Shown piece by piece: positions 8,512 through 17,093 of a stretch of 64,000 nt of DNA. Within the stretch, counting starts at the first letter, position 1; every line of letters begins with the position of its first letter. The translations under genes and the position numbers were made by a program. The notes under the pieces were generated by a model, which did not search any database, had not been told where the DNA came from, and saw nothing but the letters and a program-made list of their open reading frames with translations. The DNA lies in the NCBI RefSeq assembly GCF_016888445.1, contig NZ_JAFEKF010000001.1, positions 806,001 through 870,000 on the forward strand, read 5' to 3'. The stretch is from Marinomonas ostreistagni (GTDB lineage Bacteria; Pseudomonadota; Gammaproteobacteria; Pseudomonadales; Marinomonadaceae).

Positions 8512-11295
8512 TTAGGCAGCCTCAAGCTTTTTCTTTAGGTGCTCAAGAAGATCAATAGCTATATCGTAGTCGTAGCTAACCACTTTATCCCGCACATTTT
8601 GCAAATAGCGTAAATGCTTAGCGTGACTTTTTTCTAGCAAAGCTTCCGTGTGTTGTTCCACATCGGCAACGCCCATTTCTAATTCTTCGATTAACTGAGA
8701 AATAAGCACCACCAACTCCTCATCCTTAAGGCTAGGCTGTGAGGGTGTCTGAGCTAATGCAGGCGCGCCAGTCGATGTCTTGAGATATTCATTGATCTCA
8801 CGACTCAGCTCGACAGCACTCTCGATGACTCGGTTAATCTGTACCGAATGATCTGACGTGGCTGGCGAGCCACTTGGATTCAAAGCTTGTTCTAGTGTTG
8901 CAATATTCGCCGCAAAAGCTTCGCCACCTATATTGGCTGCAGCACCTTTTATACTATGCAACTCATAGCTGGTAGTAGGTAACTTTTTGTTGGACTTGTG
9001 CAAGCCTTTATAAGGTTCGAGTAAGGTCAAAAAGCGCGTCAACATGTCTTGAAAACGCTGTTTGTCCCCTCCCACGCGGTACAAGCCAAGTTCAGGAGAA
9101 AATACCTTCGAATTGCCCTGTTGCCCCAAGTCTGGCATGACAGCTATGACAGACGACTCAACTAGCCACTCTTCTAGTTTATTCAGTAACAGCAAAGGGT
9201 CTAAGGGCTTGGTCAAAAAGTCACTCATACCAGAGCTTAAAGCGAACTGACGGTCAGAGTCTAATGCGCCTGCGGTTAGCGCCAAAATCGGAGGATGATT
9301 GTCACCTAAGTTTTGGATGATCCCCCTTGTCGCTTCATAGCCATCCATCAATGGCATTTGCACATCCATCAGTATCAAGTCGTAAGTAGTTCTGCTGGCG
9401 GCCTCAACCGCTTCTTTACCATTACTCACACAATCGACCAGCACCCCTAATTTTTCCAACAGCGCTGACGCTATTTCTGCATTGACTACATTGTCTTCTG
9501 CCAACAGAATGCGTTTGCCAAGCAAACTGTCACATTCTCGGTAAGGCTCAAGCGCCTCGCTGGAGGTTGGATCGTTGGCTAGCGCATTGATTTGATGTTG
9601 TTCAAAGAAGCGATTCAAGCGACTCGGCGTAATTAAACCTAGTTGACGCCAATGAAAATTGGGTTCTTGACCATTTACCAGACGTCCAATCAGTAATACA
9701 CGACCTTGATACAATTCATGTATCTGCTGCTCCATTTCAGAACTAAGAGCGCTGTAATACAGATGACTGATAAATAGATAGTGTCTTGCGGCCGCAGGGG
9801 GAGCACTCAAACAGTGTTTGGTGTAGTCAATGCCTAAGCTATTCAAGCGCAGTTGTAAGGCGTAATCATCTTCTAAGCAATTAACCGACGCCTCTAGTGT
9901 CAGTTTTTCATGCAGCACCGCAGGCATAGGCAGTGTGACAGAAAAACAAGACCCTTTACCTAACTCACTGGTGAAAGTAATTGAGCCTTCCATTAATTCA
10001 ACTAAGCGTTTTGAAATACCTAATCCAAGTCCAGTGCCACCATAAAGACGTGTGGTACTGGTATCGGCTTGACTAAAGCCTTCAAAAATATTGCTATCCT
10101 CGGCGATACCAATACCGGTGTCTGTCACCTTAAACAGTACTTGGCCATCCTGCTCTGTTACCGAGAGCGTCACTTGCCCTTCATGAGTGAATTTTACAGC
10201 GTTACCTACAACGTTGACTAAAATCTGCTTAACACGTGTCACATCCCCAACCATTTCATCTTCTAAGCGCACATCGCGTTCAATCACAAACTGTAAATTT
10301 TTATCTTGCGCTTGTTTGCGACATATTTCATAGACGTACTCTAAAACGTTGTCTAGAGAATATGGTGTGTTTTCAAGCTGTAGTTTGCCGGCTTCCACTT
10401 TAGAAAAGTCGAGAATATCATTGATAATCAGCAATAAGTTATTAGCTGAGCTTTGAATCTTTTCGATGTAGTTACGCTGCTTAGCTTGCAATTCTGAGTC
10501 CAGCACTAGGTGCGACATGCCCAAAATTGCGTTCATCGGAGTGCGTATTTCATGACTCATGGTGGCCAGGAAATCTGATTTGGCTTGCGTGGCTGCTTGA
10601 GCAGCAATGGCTGTTTTTTGTAGCTCATTCGCCAGTTTTTTGGTCTTGTTGTAGGAACGAATGCTTAAGCGTACTTGGCGTACCAGCATAATAATGATCA
10701 CTACCATGGTTATGGTGAGTAAAAATACCAGCCCCCCCAAATAGCCAAATAAGCGATTCATTTCTGTGCGTTCGGCCACCTTATCTGCCGAGCGACGCTC
10801 TAAAGCATCAAATACAATAGACTCGGTTTTATTGAGAAGCGCTTCTACATGATCTGTAATGCTGTTGAGATCTAATCTCTGCTCGTCTGCGACAAATAAC
10901 AACGCATCAATCTCATCTATTTGACGACGTAATTCGAGACGATGTTCTTGTGAATTGGAGATTTTGTTAAACAGCTCTTTGAGCTGTCCTGCGGAAATGA
11001 CATTGAGACGACTGTACAAAATATCGAAACGCAAACGTGCATCGTCCAAACGTTGTTCGTAGTTAGGCGCTGTTTGATCTTGCGGTATTAAGCGTACGGC
11101 ATTACGCAGCTTCAGCGTTTCTCGGTCAAGCTGATAAGACGCCCAGAGAGCGTCTTCTTCTGCCGCTGAGAGCAACTCTGCTTGGCGCTCTAAAATCTGT
11201 ACATACAAAGCCGCCACCACAATCAAAAAGATGGAGGCAGTGCCTACAAGTCCGGCGATAAAAACGCCACCTTTCGCCTTCAATACAGACTTCAT
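8512..11295 (-). CDS. Hybrid sensor histidine kinase with receiver and Hpt domains
   Basis: A 927-residue inner-membrane phosphorelay kinase. Transmembrane helices at about 11-33 and 184-206 enclose a helical periplasmic sensor domain of about 150 residues. The HisKA domain has phospho-acceptor H248 in [10 protein letters not shown]; the HATPase domain (about 345-455) has DTGIGI and GTGLGLGI. A divergent receiver-like stretch (about 465-580) lacks recognisable acidic residues. A full receiver (595-712) has D644 in LMDVQMP and K697 in LTKP. The C-terminal Hpt domain has H780 in LHSIKGAA. This BarA/TorS-like layout can relay phosphate to a separate regulator, and the HD-GYP protein next door is the obvious candidate. 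The small periplasmic gene upstream ends 15 bases before this start. Confidence 0.93.
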   Translation of the reverse strand: MKSVLKAKGGVFIAGLVGTASIFLIVVAALYVQILERQAELLSAAEEDALWASYQLDRETLKLRNAVRLIPQDQTAPNYEQRLDDARLRFDILYSRLNVISAGQLKELFNKISNSQEHRLELRRQIDEIDALLFVADEQRLDLNSITDHVEALLNKTESIVFDALERRSADKVAERTEMNRLFGYLGGLVFLLTITMVVIIIMLVRQVRLSIRSYNKTKKLANELQKTAIAAQAATQAKSDFLATMSHEIRTPMNAILGMSHLVLDSELQAKQRNYIEKIQSSANNLLLIINDILDFSKVEAGKLQLENTPYSLDNVLEYVYEICRKQAQDKNLQFVIERDVRLEDEMVGDVTRVKQILVNVVGNAVKFTHEGQVTLSVTEQDGQVLFKVTDTGIGIAEDSNIFEGFSQADTSTTRLYGGTGLGLGISKRLVELMEGSITFTSELGKGSCFSVTLPMPAVLHEKLTLEASVNCLEDDYALQLRLNSLGIDYTKHCLSAPPAAARHYLFISHLYYSALSSEMEQQIHELYQGRVLLIGRLVNGQEPNFHWRQLGLITPSRLNRFFEQHQINALANDPTSSEALEPYRECDSLLGKRILLAEDNVVNAEIASALLEKLGVLVDCVSNGKEAVEAASRTTYDLILMDVQMPLMDGYEATRGIIQNLGDNHPPILALTAGALDSDRQFALSSGMSDFLTKPLDPLLLLNKLEEWLVESSVIAVMPDLGQQGNSKVFSPELGLYRVGGDKQRFQDMLTRFLTLLEPYKGLHKSNKKLPTTSYELHSIKGAAANIGGEAFAANIATLEQALNPSGSPATSDHSVQINRVIESAVELSREINEYLKTSTGAPALAQTPSQPSLKDEELVVLISQLIEELEMGVADVEQHTEALLEKSHAKHLRYLQNVRDKVVSYDYDIAIDLLEHLKKKLEAA

Positions 11296-11310
11296 AGAAA
11301 AATGATCATC

Positions 11311-11820
11311 TTATTCGACATTGATGGATTTGACTTGCCAAACCGAACGGTTATGAATGACCTCATTATTCAGTGACGGGTCCTCAGCAAACGGGTATAA
11401 GACAAAAATCGGCCCTTTGTCGCGCACCGACATTTTTTTACCATTCATGTCCAACGCCAGCATAATATGGTGTTGGTAAGCATCAGCTGTCGGCACGTTG
11501 GCACTGTAGTCATTAAGCGCCGTGACCGATAAGTTTTCCCCTTGTGCCCCCACGGCATCAAGCAGCGCTGACAACTGAGGCCCACTAAAGGTGTTAACGC
11601 CTTCAGTCCAAGGTGTGTCCGTGGTTAACTCTTTGACCCCAAGTTGCAACAACATGTCGCGATCAAAACGCGCCACGCCCTCTGCGTTGGTGTGCTCAAT
11701 ATTGCCTGAGACGGTTAAAATTACACGCCCTGTTGGAGCGTCTAACGCCATGCTTGTTTGTGCGAAACAAATAACACCCATACCTGCCAGTGTTTTTAAA
11801 GTCATTGATGAGGTTGACAT
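11311..11820 (-). CDS. Small periplasmic protein with oxidoreductase molybdopterin-binding (SUOX-like) fold
   Basis: A 169-residue protein with a signal peptide (cleavage near SMA-LD, about residue 25). The mature part resembles a shortened sulfite-oxidase-type molybdopterin-binding domain: RVILTVSGNI at its start, a central FSGPQLSALLDAVGA, NDYSANVP, and a C-terminal DKGPIFVLYPF. The only cysteine is in the signal peptide, so the usual Mo-ligating Cys is missing and the domain probably does not hold active cofactor. It is first in an operon with the hybrid kinase and HD-GYP regulator, 15 bases upstream of the kinase, which suggests a periplasmic sensing or accessory role. AGGGAG precedes the ATG at 11820. 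Confidence 0.75.
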   Translation of the reverse strand: MSTSSMTLKTLAGMGVICFAQTSMALDAPTGRVILTVSGNIEHTNAEGVARFDRDMLLQLGVKELTTDTPWTEGVNTFSGPQLSALLDAVGAQGENLSVTALNDYSANVPTADAYQHHIMLALDMNGKKMSVRDKGPIFVLYPFAEDPSLNNEVIHNRSVWQVKSINVE

Positions 11821-12160
11821 AACTTAACTCCCTATTGAACCTGAAACAGTAGCCATTAATTGCATCATATAAGTAGATGAGCGAATAAGTAAGACAGCGA
11901 TTACCAATCTTTACTTAAAGATAACCCTTTGCAAATCAATGTAAGAGTCGACATACATTCGACCAAGACAACCTCTTAATTAATCGTACTTAACGAAACA
12001 TAGTAGCCTACCCACCCATCTAAAATGATCGGCTAGGAGTGGGCCAAAAAATGCCTAAATATGTTGAGTTTGCCCACGACTAAACGTATCGTAACGGCAC
12101 TTGTAATAAAATGACGAACTAAGCTGATTCTCTGGCTTACGCGACCAATTGGAAGATTCA
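11821..12160. other. Intergenic region between divergent periplasmic protein gene and aroA
   Basis: About 340 AT-rich bases that must hold the promoters of the leftward signalling operon and of aroA. A weak GTGGGC/GCCCAC inverted pair occurs near 12038-12097. No convincing small gene, RNA or strong operator was seen. Confidence 0.5.
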
Positions 12161-13438
12161 ATGAACGCCATTACTTTAGGCCCTTTATCGTCGGCAAACG
12201 GCGAAATCCAAATCCCAGGATCGAAAAGTTTATCCAACCGTATTTTGCTATTAGCAACCCTTGCTAAAGGCACCACCAAGATTACTAACCTATTAGACAG
12301 CGATGACATCCGTCATATGTTAAACGCACTAAAGACAATGGGCGTAAACTATCACCTTGAAGACGATGGTCGTACCTGTACCGTCGAAGGCTTAGGCGGC
12401 CCGATCAATGCTGAGCATGCAGATCTGTTTTTAGGTAACGCAGGGACAGCTATGCGCCCTCTTGCCGCCGCATTATGTCTTGGTTCTGGTGAGTACCGCC
12501 TGCATGGCGAGCCACGTATGCACGAGCGCCCGATTGGCGACCTAGTGGAAGCGTTGCAATCGTTAGGCGTCGACGTTCAATACGAAGAAAATGACTACTA
12601 TCCACCGCTAAAAATTAACGCCAATGGCTTGCCTGGTGGACAAGTATCTATCAAAGGCAACATCTCTAGTCAGTTTTTAACGGCGTTATTAATGAGCGCA
12701 CCGCTGGCGCAGGGCGATTTGACCATCAATGTCGAAGGTGAGTTAGTATCTAAGCCATACATTGATATTACCTTGCACGTGATGCAGCAATTTGGCGTGG
12801 TGGTTGAAAACCAAGACTATAAAGCCTTTGTTATCAAAGGCCAGCAAACCTACCACAGCCCCGGCGAAATCATGGTTGAAGGCGATGCTTCCTCTGCGTC
12901 TTACTTCTTAGCCGCTGCGGCGATTGCCGGTGGCAAGATCAAAGTTCATGGGGTGGGCTCTGACAGCGTGCAAGGTGACGTACAATTTGCCGATGCTCTT
13001 GCAGCGATGGGGGCTAAGATTACCTACGGCCCAACGTGGGTTGAGGCGGAGCGCGGTGAGCTTAAGGGCATTGATATGGATATGAACCACATCCCTGATG
13101 CGGCGATGACCATCGCGACGACAGCCCTATTTGCTGAAGGACCAACGACTATTCGTAATATCTACAACTGGCGCGTAAAAGAGACTGACCGTTTGTACGC
13201 GATGGCGACCGAACTGAAAAAGCTAGGCGCTGACGTTATCGAAGGTGAAGACTACATTACAGTACAGCCATTAAAAGACGTGCAACACGCTGCGATCGAT
13301 ACCTATAATGATCACCGTATTGCGATGTGCTTCTCGCTTGTGGCGTTTTCAAACAGCCCCGTCACCATTAATGACCCAGGCTGTACCTCGAAAACCTTCC
13401 CTACTTACTTCGACTTATTCAAGCAAATCACGCAATAA
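12161..13438 (+). CDS. aroA: 3-phosphoshikimate 1-carboxyvinyltransferase (EPSP synthase)
   Basis: Joins phosphoenolpyruvate to shikimate-3-phosphate in aromatic amino acid synthesis. The 426-residue length matches E. coli AroA (427). Signatures in order: [15 protein letters not shown] at the N-terminus, [11 protein letters not shown] (the EPSP synthase motif), [21 protein letters not shown] and [11 protein letters not shown], which place all substrate-binding residues. Small-residue GNAGTA indicates a class I, enterobacterial-type enzyme. The frame opens with TTG at 12149, but the ATG at 12161 is chosen: GGAAG lies directly upstream and the N-terminus then matches the family. A strong terminator follows. 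Monocistronic by context. Confidence 0.97.
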   Translation: MNAITLGPLSSANGEIQIPGSKSLSNRILLLATLAKGTTKITNLLDSDDIRHMLNALKTMGVNYHLEDDGRTCTVEGLGGPINAEHADLFLGNAGTAMRPLAAALCLGSGEYRLHGEPRMHERPIGDLVEALQSLGVDVQYEENDYYPPLKINANGLPGGQVSIKGNISSQFLTALLMSAPLAQGDLTINVEGELVSKPYIDITLHVMQQFGVVVENQDYKAFVIKGQQTYHSPGEIMVEGDASSASYFLAAAAIAGGKIKVHGVGSDSVQGDVQFADALAAMGAKITYGPTWVEAERGELKGIDMDMNHIPDAAMTIATTALFAEGPTTIRNIYNWRVKETDRLYAMATELKKLGADVIEGEDYITVQPLKDVQHAAIDTYNDHRIAMCFSLVAFSNSPVTINDPGCTSKTFPTYFDLFKQITQ

Positions 13439-13454
13439 TAAGAGACGTAATAGT

Positions 13455-13489
13455 AAAAAAGCCCCGTAGCAAACGCTACGGGGCTTTTT
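13455..13489. terminator. Bidirectional terminator between aroA and the 90-residue protein gene
   Basis: Ten-pair perfect hairpin, GCCCCGTAGC with GCTACGGGGC around AAAC, flanked by six A on the left and five T on the right. It can end aroA (plus) and the convergent small gene (minus). Confidence 0.93.
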
Positions 13490-13511
13490 CATATCTATGC
13501 TCGCTGAAAGA

Positions 13512-13784
13512 TTACTGAGCGGCACTGAGCTCATTATAAACTTCTTGAAGCTGGTCATGGCGCTCTTCATACACTTCAACCTTTTGCCCCATGGTCACTG
13601 GGCCATTGAAATTCACGTCTTGCGCTTCATAACCCATTAACTCAAGCTGAGTAGATAGCGCTTCGTAGCTTGCGCGAGCATCACGTAAGTCGCCGACAAC
13701 ATTTTGATCATCTGCTGCTAAAACGGTTGTCGTCATAGATGCTGTAGCGATTGTTGCAGCGGTAAGAGCCATTAGTTTTTTCAT
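13512..13784 (-). CDS. Small secreted hypothetical protein
   Basis: A 90-residue protein with a clear signal peptide (MKK, hydrophobic stretch, cleavage near VLA-AD at about residue 23), leaving about 67 acidic residues without cysteines. The mature chain is predicted helical: RDARASYEALSTQLELMGY at the front and EVYEERHDQLQEVYNEL at the end, likely a helical hairpin. I do not recognise the family. The ribosome site is unusually strong: GGAGG seven bases before the ATG. This suggests an abundant periplasmic protein. It converges on aroA and shares its terminator. The upstream 386 bases have no gene and probably hold its promoter. Confidence 0.75.
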   Translation of the reverse strand: MKKLMALTAATIATASMTTTVLAADDQNVVGDLRDARASYEALSTQLELMGYEAQDVNFNGPVTMGQKVEVYEERHDQLQEVYNELSAAQ

Positions 13785-14170
13785 AATAAACCTCCATCAA
13801 GGTTGCATATTAGTGTTCTTAAGCGAGTCAATTTGCTTACTGATGGAATTAATATTAGTGCAATTTTGACCGTAAAATAGAGCTCTAGCGACCTATTCCC
13901 AAGTTCTTGCCAAGACCGCAAAAGAGTGCTTTTTGCCTGACTTTGCGCACAAAGACAGCAAATTAATACACAATACGATCACATATTAGTCTTTATGAAT
14001 AGATGAAGCACACCATTGCCCTAGATGGCATCATTCAAACTGATAGGTTTTTGGGGCAATGACGTTAACGTGCATGTATGCCTAATCGTATGCACGATAC
14101 TTGAATGACGTTAACAACGTCTGTTGCTCTCTTTACATATTTGAAATCGATATATTCGATCAATAACACA
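13785..14170. other. Gene-free region with short direct and inverted repeats
   Basis: AT-rich stretch between the small secreted protein and the phosphomannomutase 3' end. It contains a 12-base direct repeat AATGACGTTAAC at 14058-14069 and 14104-14115, a CGTGCAT/ATGCACG inverted pair between them (14069-14075, 14090-14096), and a repeated TCGATATAT that straddles the mutase stop. No terminator with a T run is evident for the mutase. No gene was recognised. Confidence 0.5.
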
Positions 14171-15602
14171 CTAATTATTCGATATATCAGGGAGTGTCGA
14201 GACTTTCTCTAACACCTTTATCACGTATTGGCGTGCCGTTTCAGGACAATCCGCCTCACAATAGCAGCGTAATTCTGGCGCGTTACCCGATGCCCGAAGA
14301 TGCAGGATCAATCCATCTTGATAGGTCACTCTTAAACCATCCGTATTATTCATATCGGTGATCTTTGTAGACCGATCAATTAGCGTCTGTAGCGATTCAA
14401 TATCGTTGCGCCAGTGAGTTAAATAGGCTTGTGCCTTGTATCTAGGAAACTCTTTTAAACGATCACTAGCACAAAAGCGCTTTGGCAGAGTGGCTATTAA
14501 TTGCGACAGCGTCAAGCGGGATTCATTAGCCATATTCAATAAACAAATAAATGGCAGCCATGCATCACGAGTCGGCAGTGCATCAATCTGGCTACCCGCT
14601 AGGATCATTGACGAAGCACATAAGAAGCCACCATTACACTCAAAGCCTGCTACATAGTTAGATGTCGCTGCCGCTTGATGCATGGCTGCGATCACATAAG
14701 GTGAGCCAATTTTGGTGCGTATCACAGGTATTCTAAGGTAGGTCTCAACAGCGCTGTTAGCATTGACAGGCACGGCCAACCCAGTGGCACCTAGGTACTG
14801 AGCACACAGCATGCCAAGGCTATCACCTGCTAGCCACTGTCCAGTTTCATCGGCCACCAAAGGCCGATCACCGTCACCATCAGTGGTAAAAATGGCGTCT
14901 AGCTGATAGTGCTTAGCCCAATATCTCGCACGTCGCTGATCTGCAAGCGAAACGTTCTGTGTCCAGCGCCACAAACGTTTCGCTTGCACCAAGGCAGATT
15001 ACCGTCGCACCTAATGTCTGCAAAATACGCAGGCTCACCTCACGTCCTGCTGCACTATGCTGATACAAGCCAATGCGCCACCCTTTTAACACGCTTGGCG
15101 TAAAGGGGCGTGTGTAGCGCTGAAAGTATGTCTCTAAAGCACGATCATCCGTTGCGGGTAAAAATGGCTTATAGTCAGGTATATTGCCTTGTTGTGAGCA
15201 CAGCAAAGCTTCGTCATGCTTATCGATTTCCCCATCGGGGCGGTAAAACTTTAGGCCATTTCGGTCATATGGAATATGGCTTCCGGTGACCATGATGGCG
15301 GGGGAACCTTGCTTCATGGCGTGTAATGCTAAGGCCGGTGTTGGCAGGATGCCAAAATAGTCGACCTCGATGCCACAGGCCTGCAACACACCAGCGATCA
15401 CCGCCGCCATACAGGGGCTGGAGGGACGTCGGTCAATACCAAGCGCCAAACGATCAAGTTGTATTCCCTGCTGCTGCAACGTCTGCACAAACGCTAATGT
15501 GTAAGCGGCGACCACATCATTGCGCCAATGGGCAACTAATCCGCGGGCGCCACTGGTGCCAAATTGGATGTCAGTTGAGCGCAAACCCTGCTCTATTTTC
15601 AC
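14171..15602 (-). pseudogene. Phosphomannomutase/phosphohexomutase, frameshifted
   Basis: Two overlapping frames encode consecutive halves of one enzyme of about 476 residues. The upstream part (15602 to 14913) has the active-site serine motif VTGSHIPYDRNG; the downstream part (open from 14992, ending at 14171) has the metal-binding DGDGDRPL and the sugar-binding FECNGGF, then the C-terminal phosphate-binding domain. The switch of frame falls at about 14950-14975, inside a 15-bp perfect inverted repeat. Removing one base (G at 14954) rejoins the frames as DTEVSLADQ, which looks native. The enzyme would interconvert mannose-6- and mannose-1-phosphate for ManC, two genes upstream. It is either a real recent mutation or a read error; as written it is not functional. 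Confidence 0.85.
14942..14988. repeat. 15-bp perfect inverted repeat at the phosphomannomutase frameshift
   Basis: Arms TGCAAGCGAAACGTT (14942-14956) and AACGTTTCGCTTGCA (14974-14988) pair exactly. After one unpaired C, four more pairs (TGTG/CACA) continue into the 17-base loop. The element is entirely inside the coding region and coincides with the point where the reading frame changes. Confidence 0.9.
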
Positions 15603-15844
15603 TTGGGCGGCTGATTACGATGTTTATGTTGCTTTAAGCGCACGCGCAAGTGCCACACCAACCAAATAAAGCACCACAGTAATAACAGGGCTAACACCCC
15701 AGATACCGAGTGTTGCAACCATACTGGCTCAAGTTTTTGAGCTTGCGTCGCCAGTACCAGTGCGGTTAAAAGCGATAAAGGTCTTAATAACCAGAGCGAC
15801 GGCGGACGTTGACCAAATTGTAGATAGCGTAACCATTGCGGCAT
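15599..15844 (-). CDS. Small membrane protein of unknown function
   Basis: An 81-residue protein with two hydrophobic helices (about 18-34 and 44-62) and a very basic C-terminus (HLRVRLKQHKHRNQ), so both ends are probably cytoplasmic. I do not recognise a named family. The frame is open to 15877, but the ATG at 15844 is preferred because it avoids overlap with manC and begins a normal leader (MPQWLRYL). It overlaps the following mutase start by four bases (ATGA), so translation is coupled, and it follows manC by 13 bases. It therefore belongs to the GDP-mannose precursor operon and may assist in surface polysaccharide synthesis, which is inference. Confidence 0.7.
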   Translation of the reverse strand: MPQWLRYLQFGQRPPSLWLLRPLSLLTALVLATQAQKLEPVWLQHSVSGVLALLLLWCFIWLVWHLRVRLKQHKHRNQPPK

Positions 15845-15857
15845 GAAAAAATCTCTT

Positions 15858-16955
15858 TTAAGTATATTGATCGTCAAGTGATTTGGCTAACAGCCCTATC
15901 GCTTGCTCAGAATGTTTGTGAGTAACTAACACCGCATCCGGTGTTTGTACAATAATCAGGTTATCAACCCCTAAAGTAGTCACCAAACCTTGCTCTGCAT
16001 AAATGATACAGTCGCGGCTAGATTGGGTATGAACCGTTCCGTGGGTGCGATTACCTTCTTGATCGCCTTCGAACAATTCCGACAAGGCGCTCCAAGAACC
16101 GATATCACACCAATCCATATCACAAGGCACCACACTGACAGCTCGACTGTGCTCTAGTACGGCATAATCGATGGATAAATTTGGTACATCTGTAAACAGC
16201 TTAGGATCCAGTTCTACTTGTAAGCCCACATTTAATCGCGCCAACTGCCCCTGTACGTAGGCCGCTGTCGTGTTCTCTAGTAAAGCTGGACTATGCTGTG
16301 ACACTTCCTCAAGTAGACTTTGCGCCGCAAAGCAGAAAATACCTGCATTCCATAAATAGTCGCCGGAAGCTAAGTAGGCTTGAGCGGTGGCTAAATTCGG
16401 CTTTTCAACAAAACGTTTAACCTGAGCATGCTCAGTAGTCTGATCGACTTCTGCTTGGATGTAGCCAAACCCGGTCTCTGGGCGTGTCGGCGTAATGCCA
16501 AATGTTACTAGCTGTCCTCGCTGAGCCAGCGGCGTCGCAACTCTTAGGGCACGCTGAAAAGCAACTTCATCGGTAATCAAATGGTCTGCGGGCATAACGA
16601 CTAACAATGCGTCCTCAGCAACAACCGATTGTACGTGTAACGCCGCTGCTACAATCGCCGCGCCAGTATTGCGCGCCATAGGCTCTAACACATAATGCAC
16701 CGTAATAACGGATAACTCTGGATGATCGGCTAATGCCCGCGTTACCTCGTCTTTAACGGTAAAATAATGATCTCGATTAGTGACAATGATCAATTGCTCG
16801 ACCGCCCCGCTGCCAAGTGCTCGCTTTAGGGTTTTAGCCATCAAAGTGTCGCCATCAGGTAAACGTAAAAAAGGCTTGGAGTGCTGCTGTCTCGATACTG
16901 GCCAAAGGCGACTACCAGCACCACCGCAGAGTATCACGGGTATCACAGATTGCAT
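15858..16955 (-). CDS. manC: Mannose-1-phosphate guanylyltransferase, short form
   Basis: Makes GDP-mannose from mannose-1-phosphate and GTP for surface polysaccharides. The 365-residue protein carries the nucleotidyltransferase signature LCGGAGSRLWPVSR near the N-terminus, MPADHLI with the metal-binding Asp, KRFVEKPNLATA, DYLWNAGIF, and a short left-handed helix segment at the end. The phosphomannose isomerase domain found in E. coli ManC (about 480 residues) is absent, so isomerase activity must come from elsewhere. ATG at 16955. First gene of a leftward operon with a small membrane protein and the broken phosphomannomutase; divergent from a tyrosine recombinase gene. Confidence 0.9.
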   Translation of the reverse strand: MQSVIPVILCGGAGSRLWPVSRQQHSKPFLRLPDGDTLMAKTLKRALGSGAVEQLIIVTNRDHYFTVKDEVTRALADHPELSVITVHYVLEPMARNTGAAIVAAALHVQSVVAEDALLVVMPADHLITDEVAFQRALRVATPLAQRGQLVTFGITPTRPETGFGYIQAEVDQTTEHAQVKRFVEKPNLATAQAYLASGDYLWNAGIFCFAAQSLLEEVSQHSPALLENTTAAYVQGQLARLNVGLQVELDPKLFTDVPNLSIDYAVLEHSRAVSVVPCDMDWCDIGSWSALSELFEGDQEGNRTHGTVHTQSSRDCIIYAEQGLVTTLGVDNLIIVQTPDAVLVTHKHSEQAIGLLAKSLDDQYT

Positions 16956-17093
16956 GCAGACTATTACTAAAGGTTGGAAATGAAAGAACCGCCATGATAA
17001 TCGAAATCCGAGATTGAACCTATGCCTTATTAGGGATAACCTGTCGGTTTATGCCAATTCCGCTGTTAAATTACTAAGGTCACGCCACGGTTT

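Noticed and set aside
14942-14988. The inverted repeat as a recombination site (attC or a core site of the nearby recombinase)
   Set aside because: Arms of 15 bp with a 17-base loop do not fit the 9-13-bp arms and 6-8-bp spacer of tyrosine recombinase core sites, and the attC core bases are absent. It lies inside coding sequence.
14913-14992. Programmed ribosomal frameshifting in the phosphomannomutase
   Set aside because: There is no classic slippery heptamer at the junction, and this enzyme family is not known to use recoding. Mutation or read error fits better.
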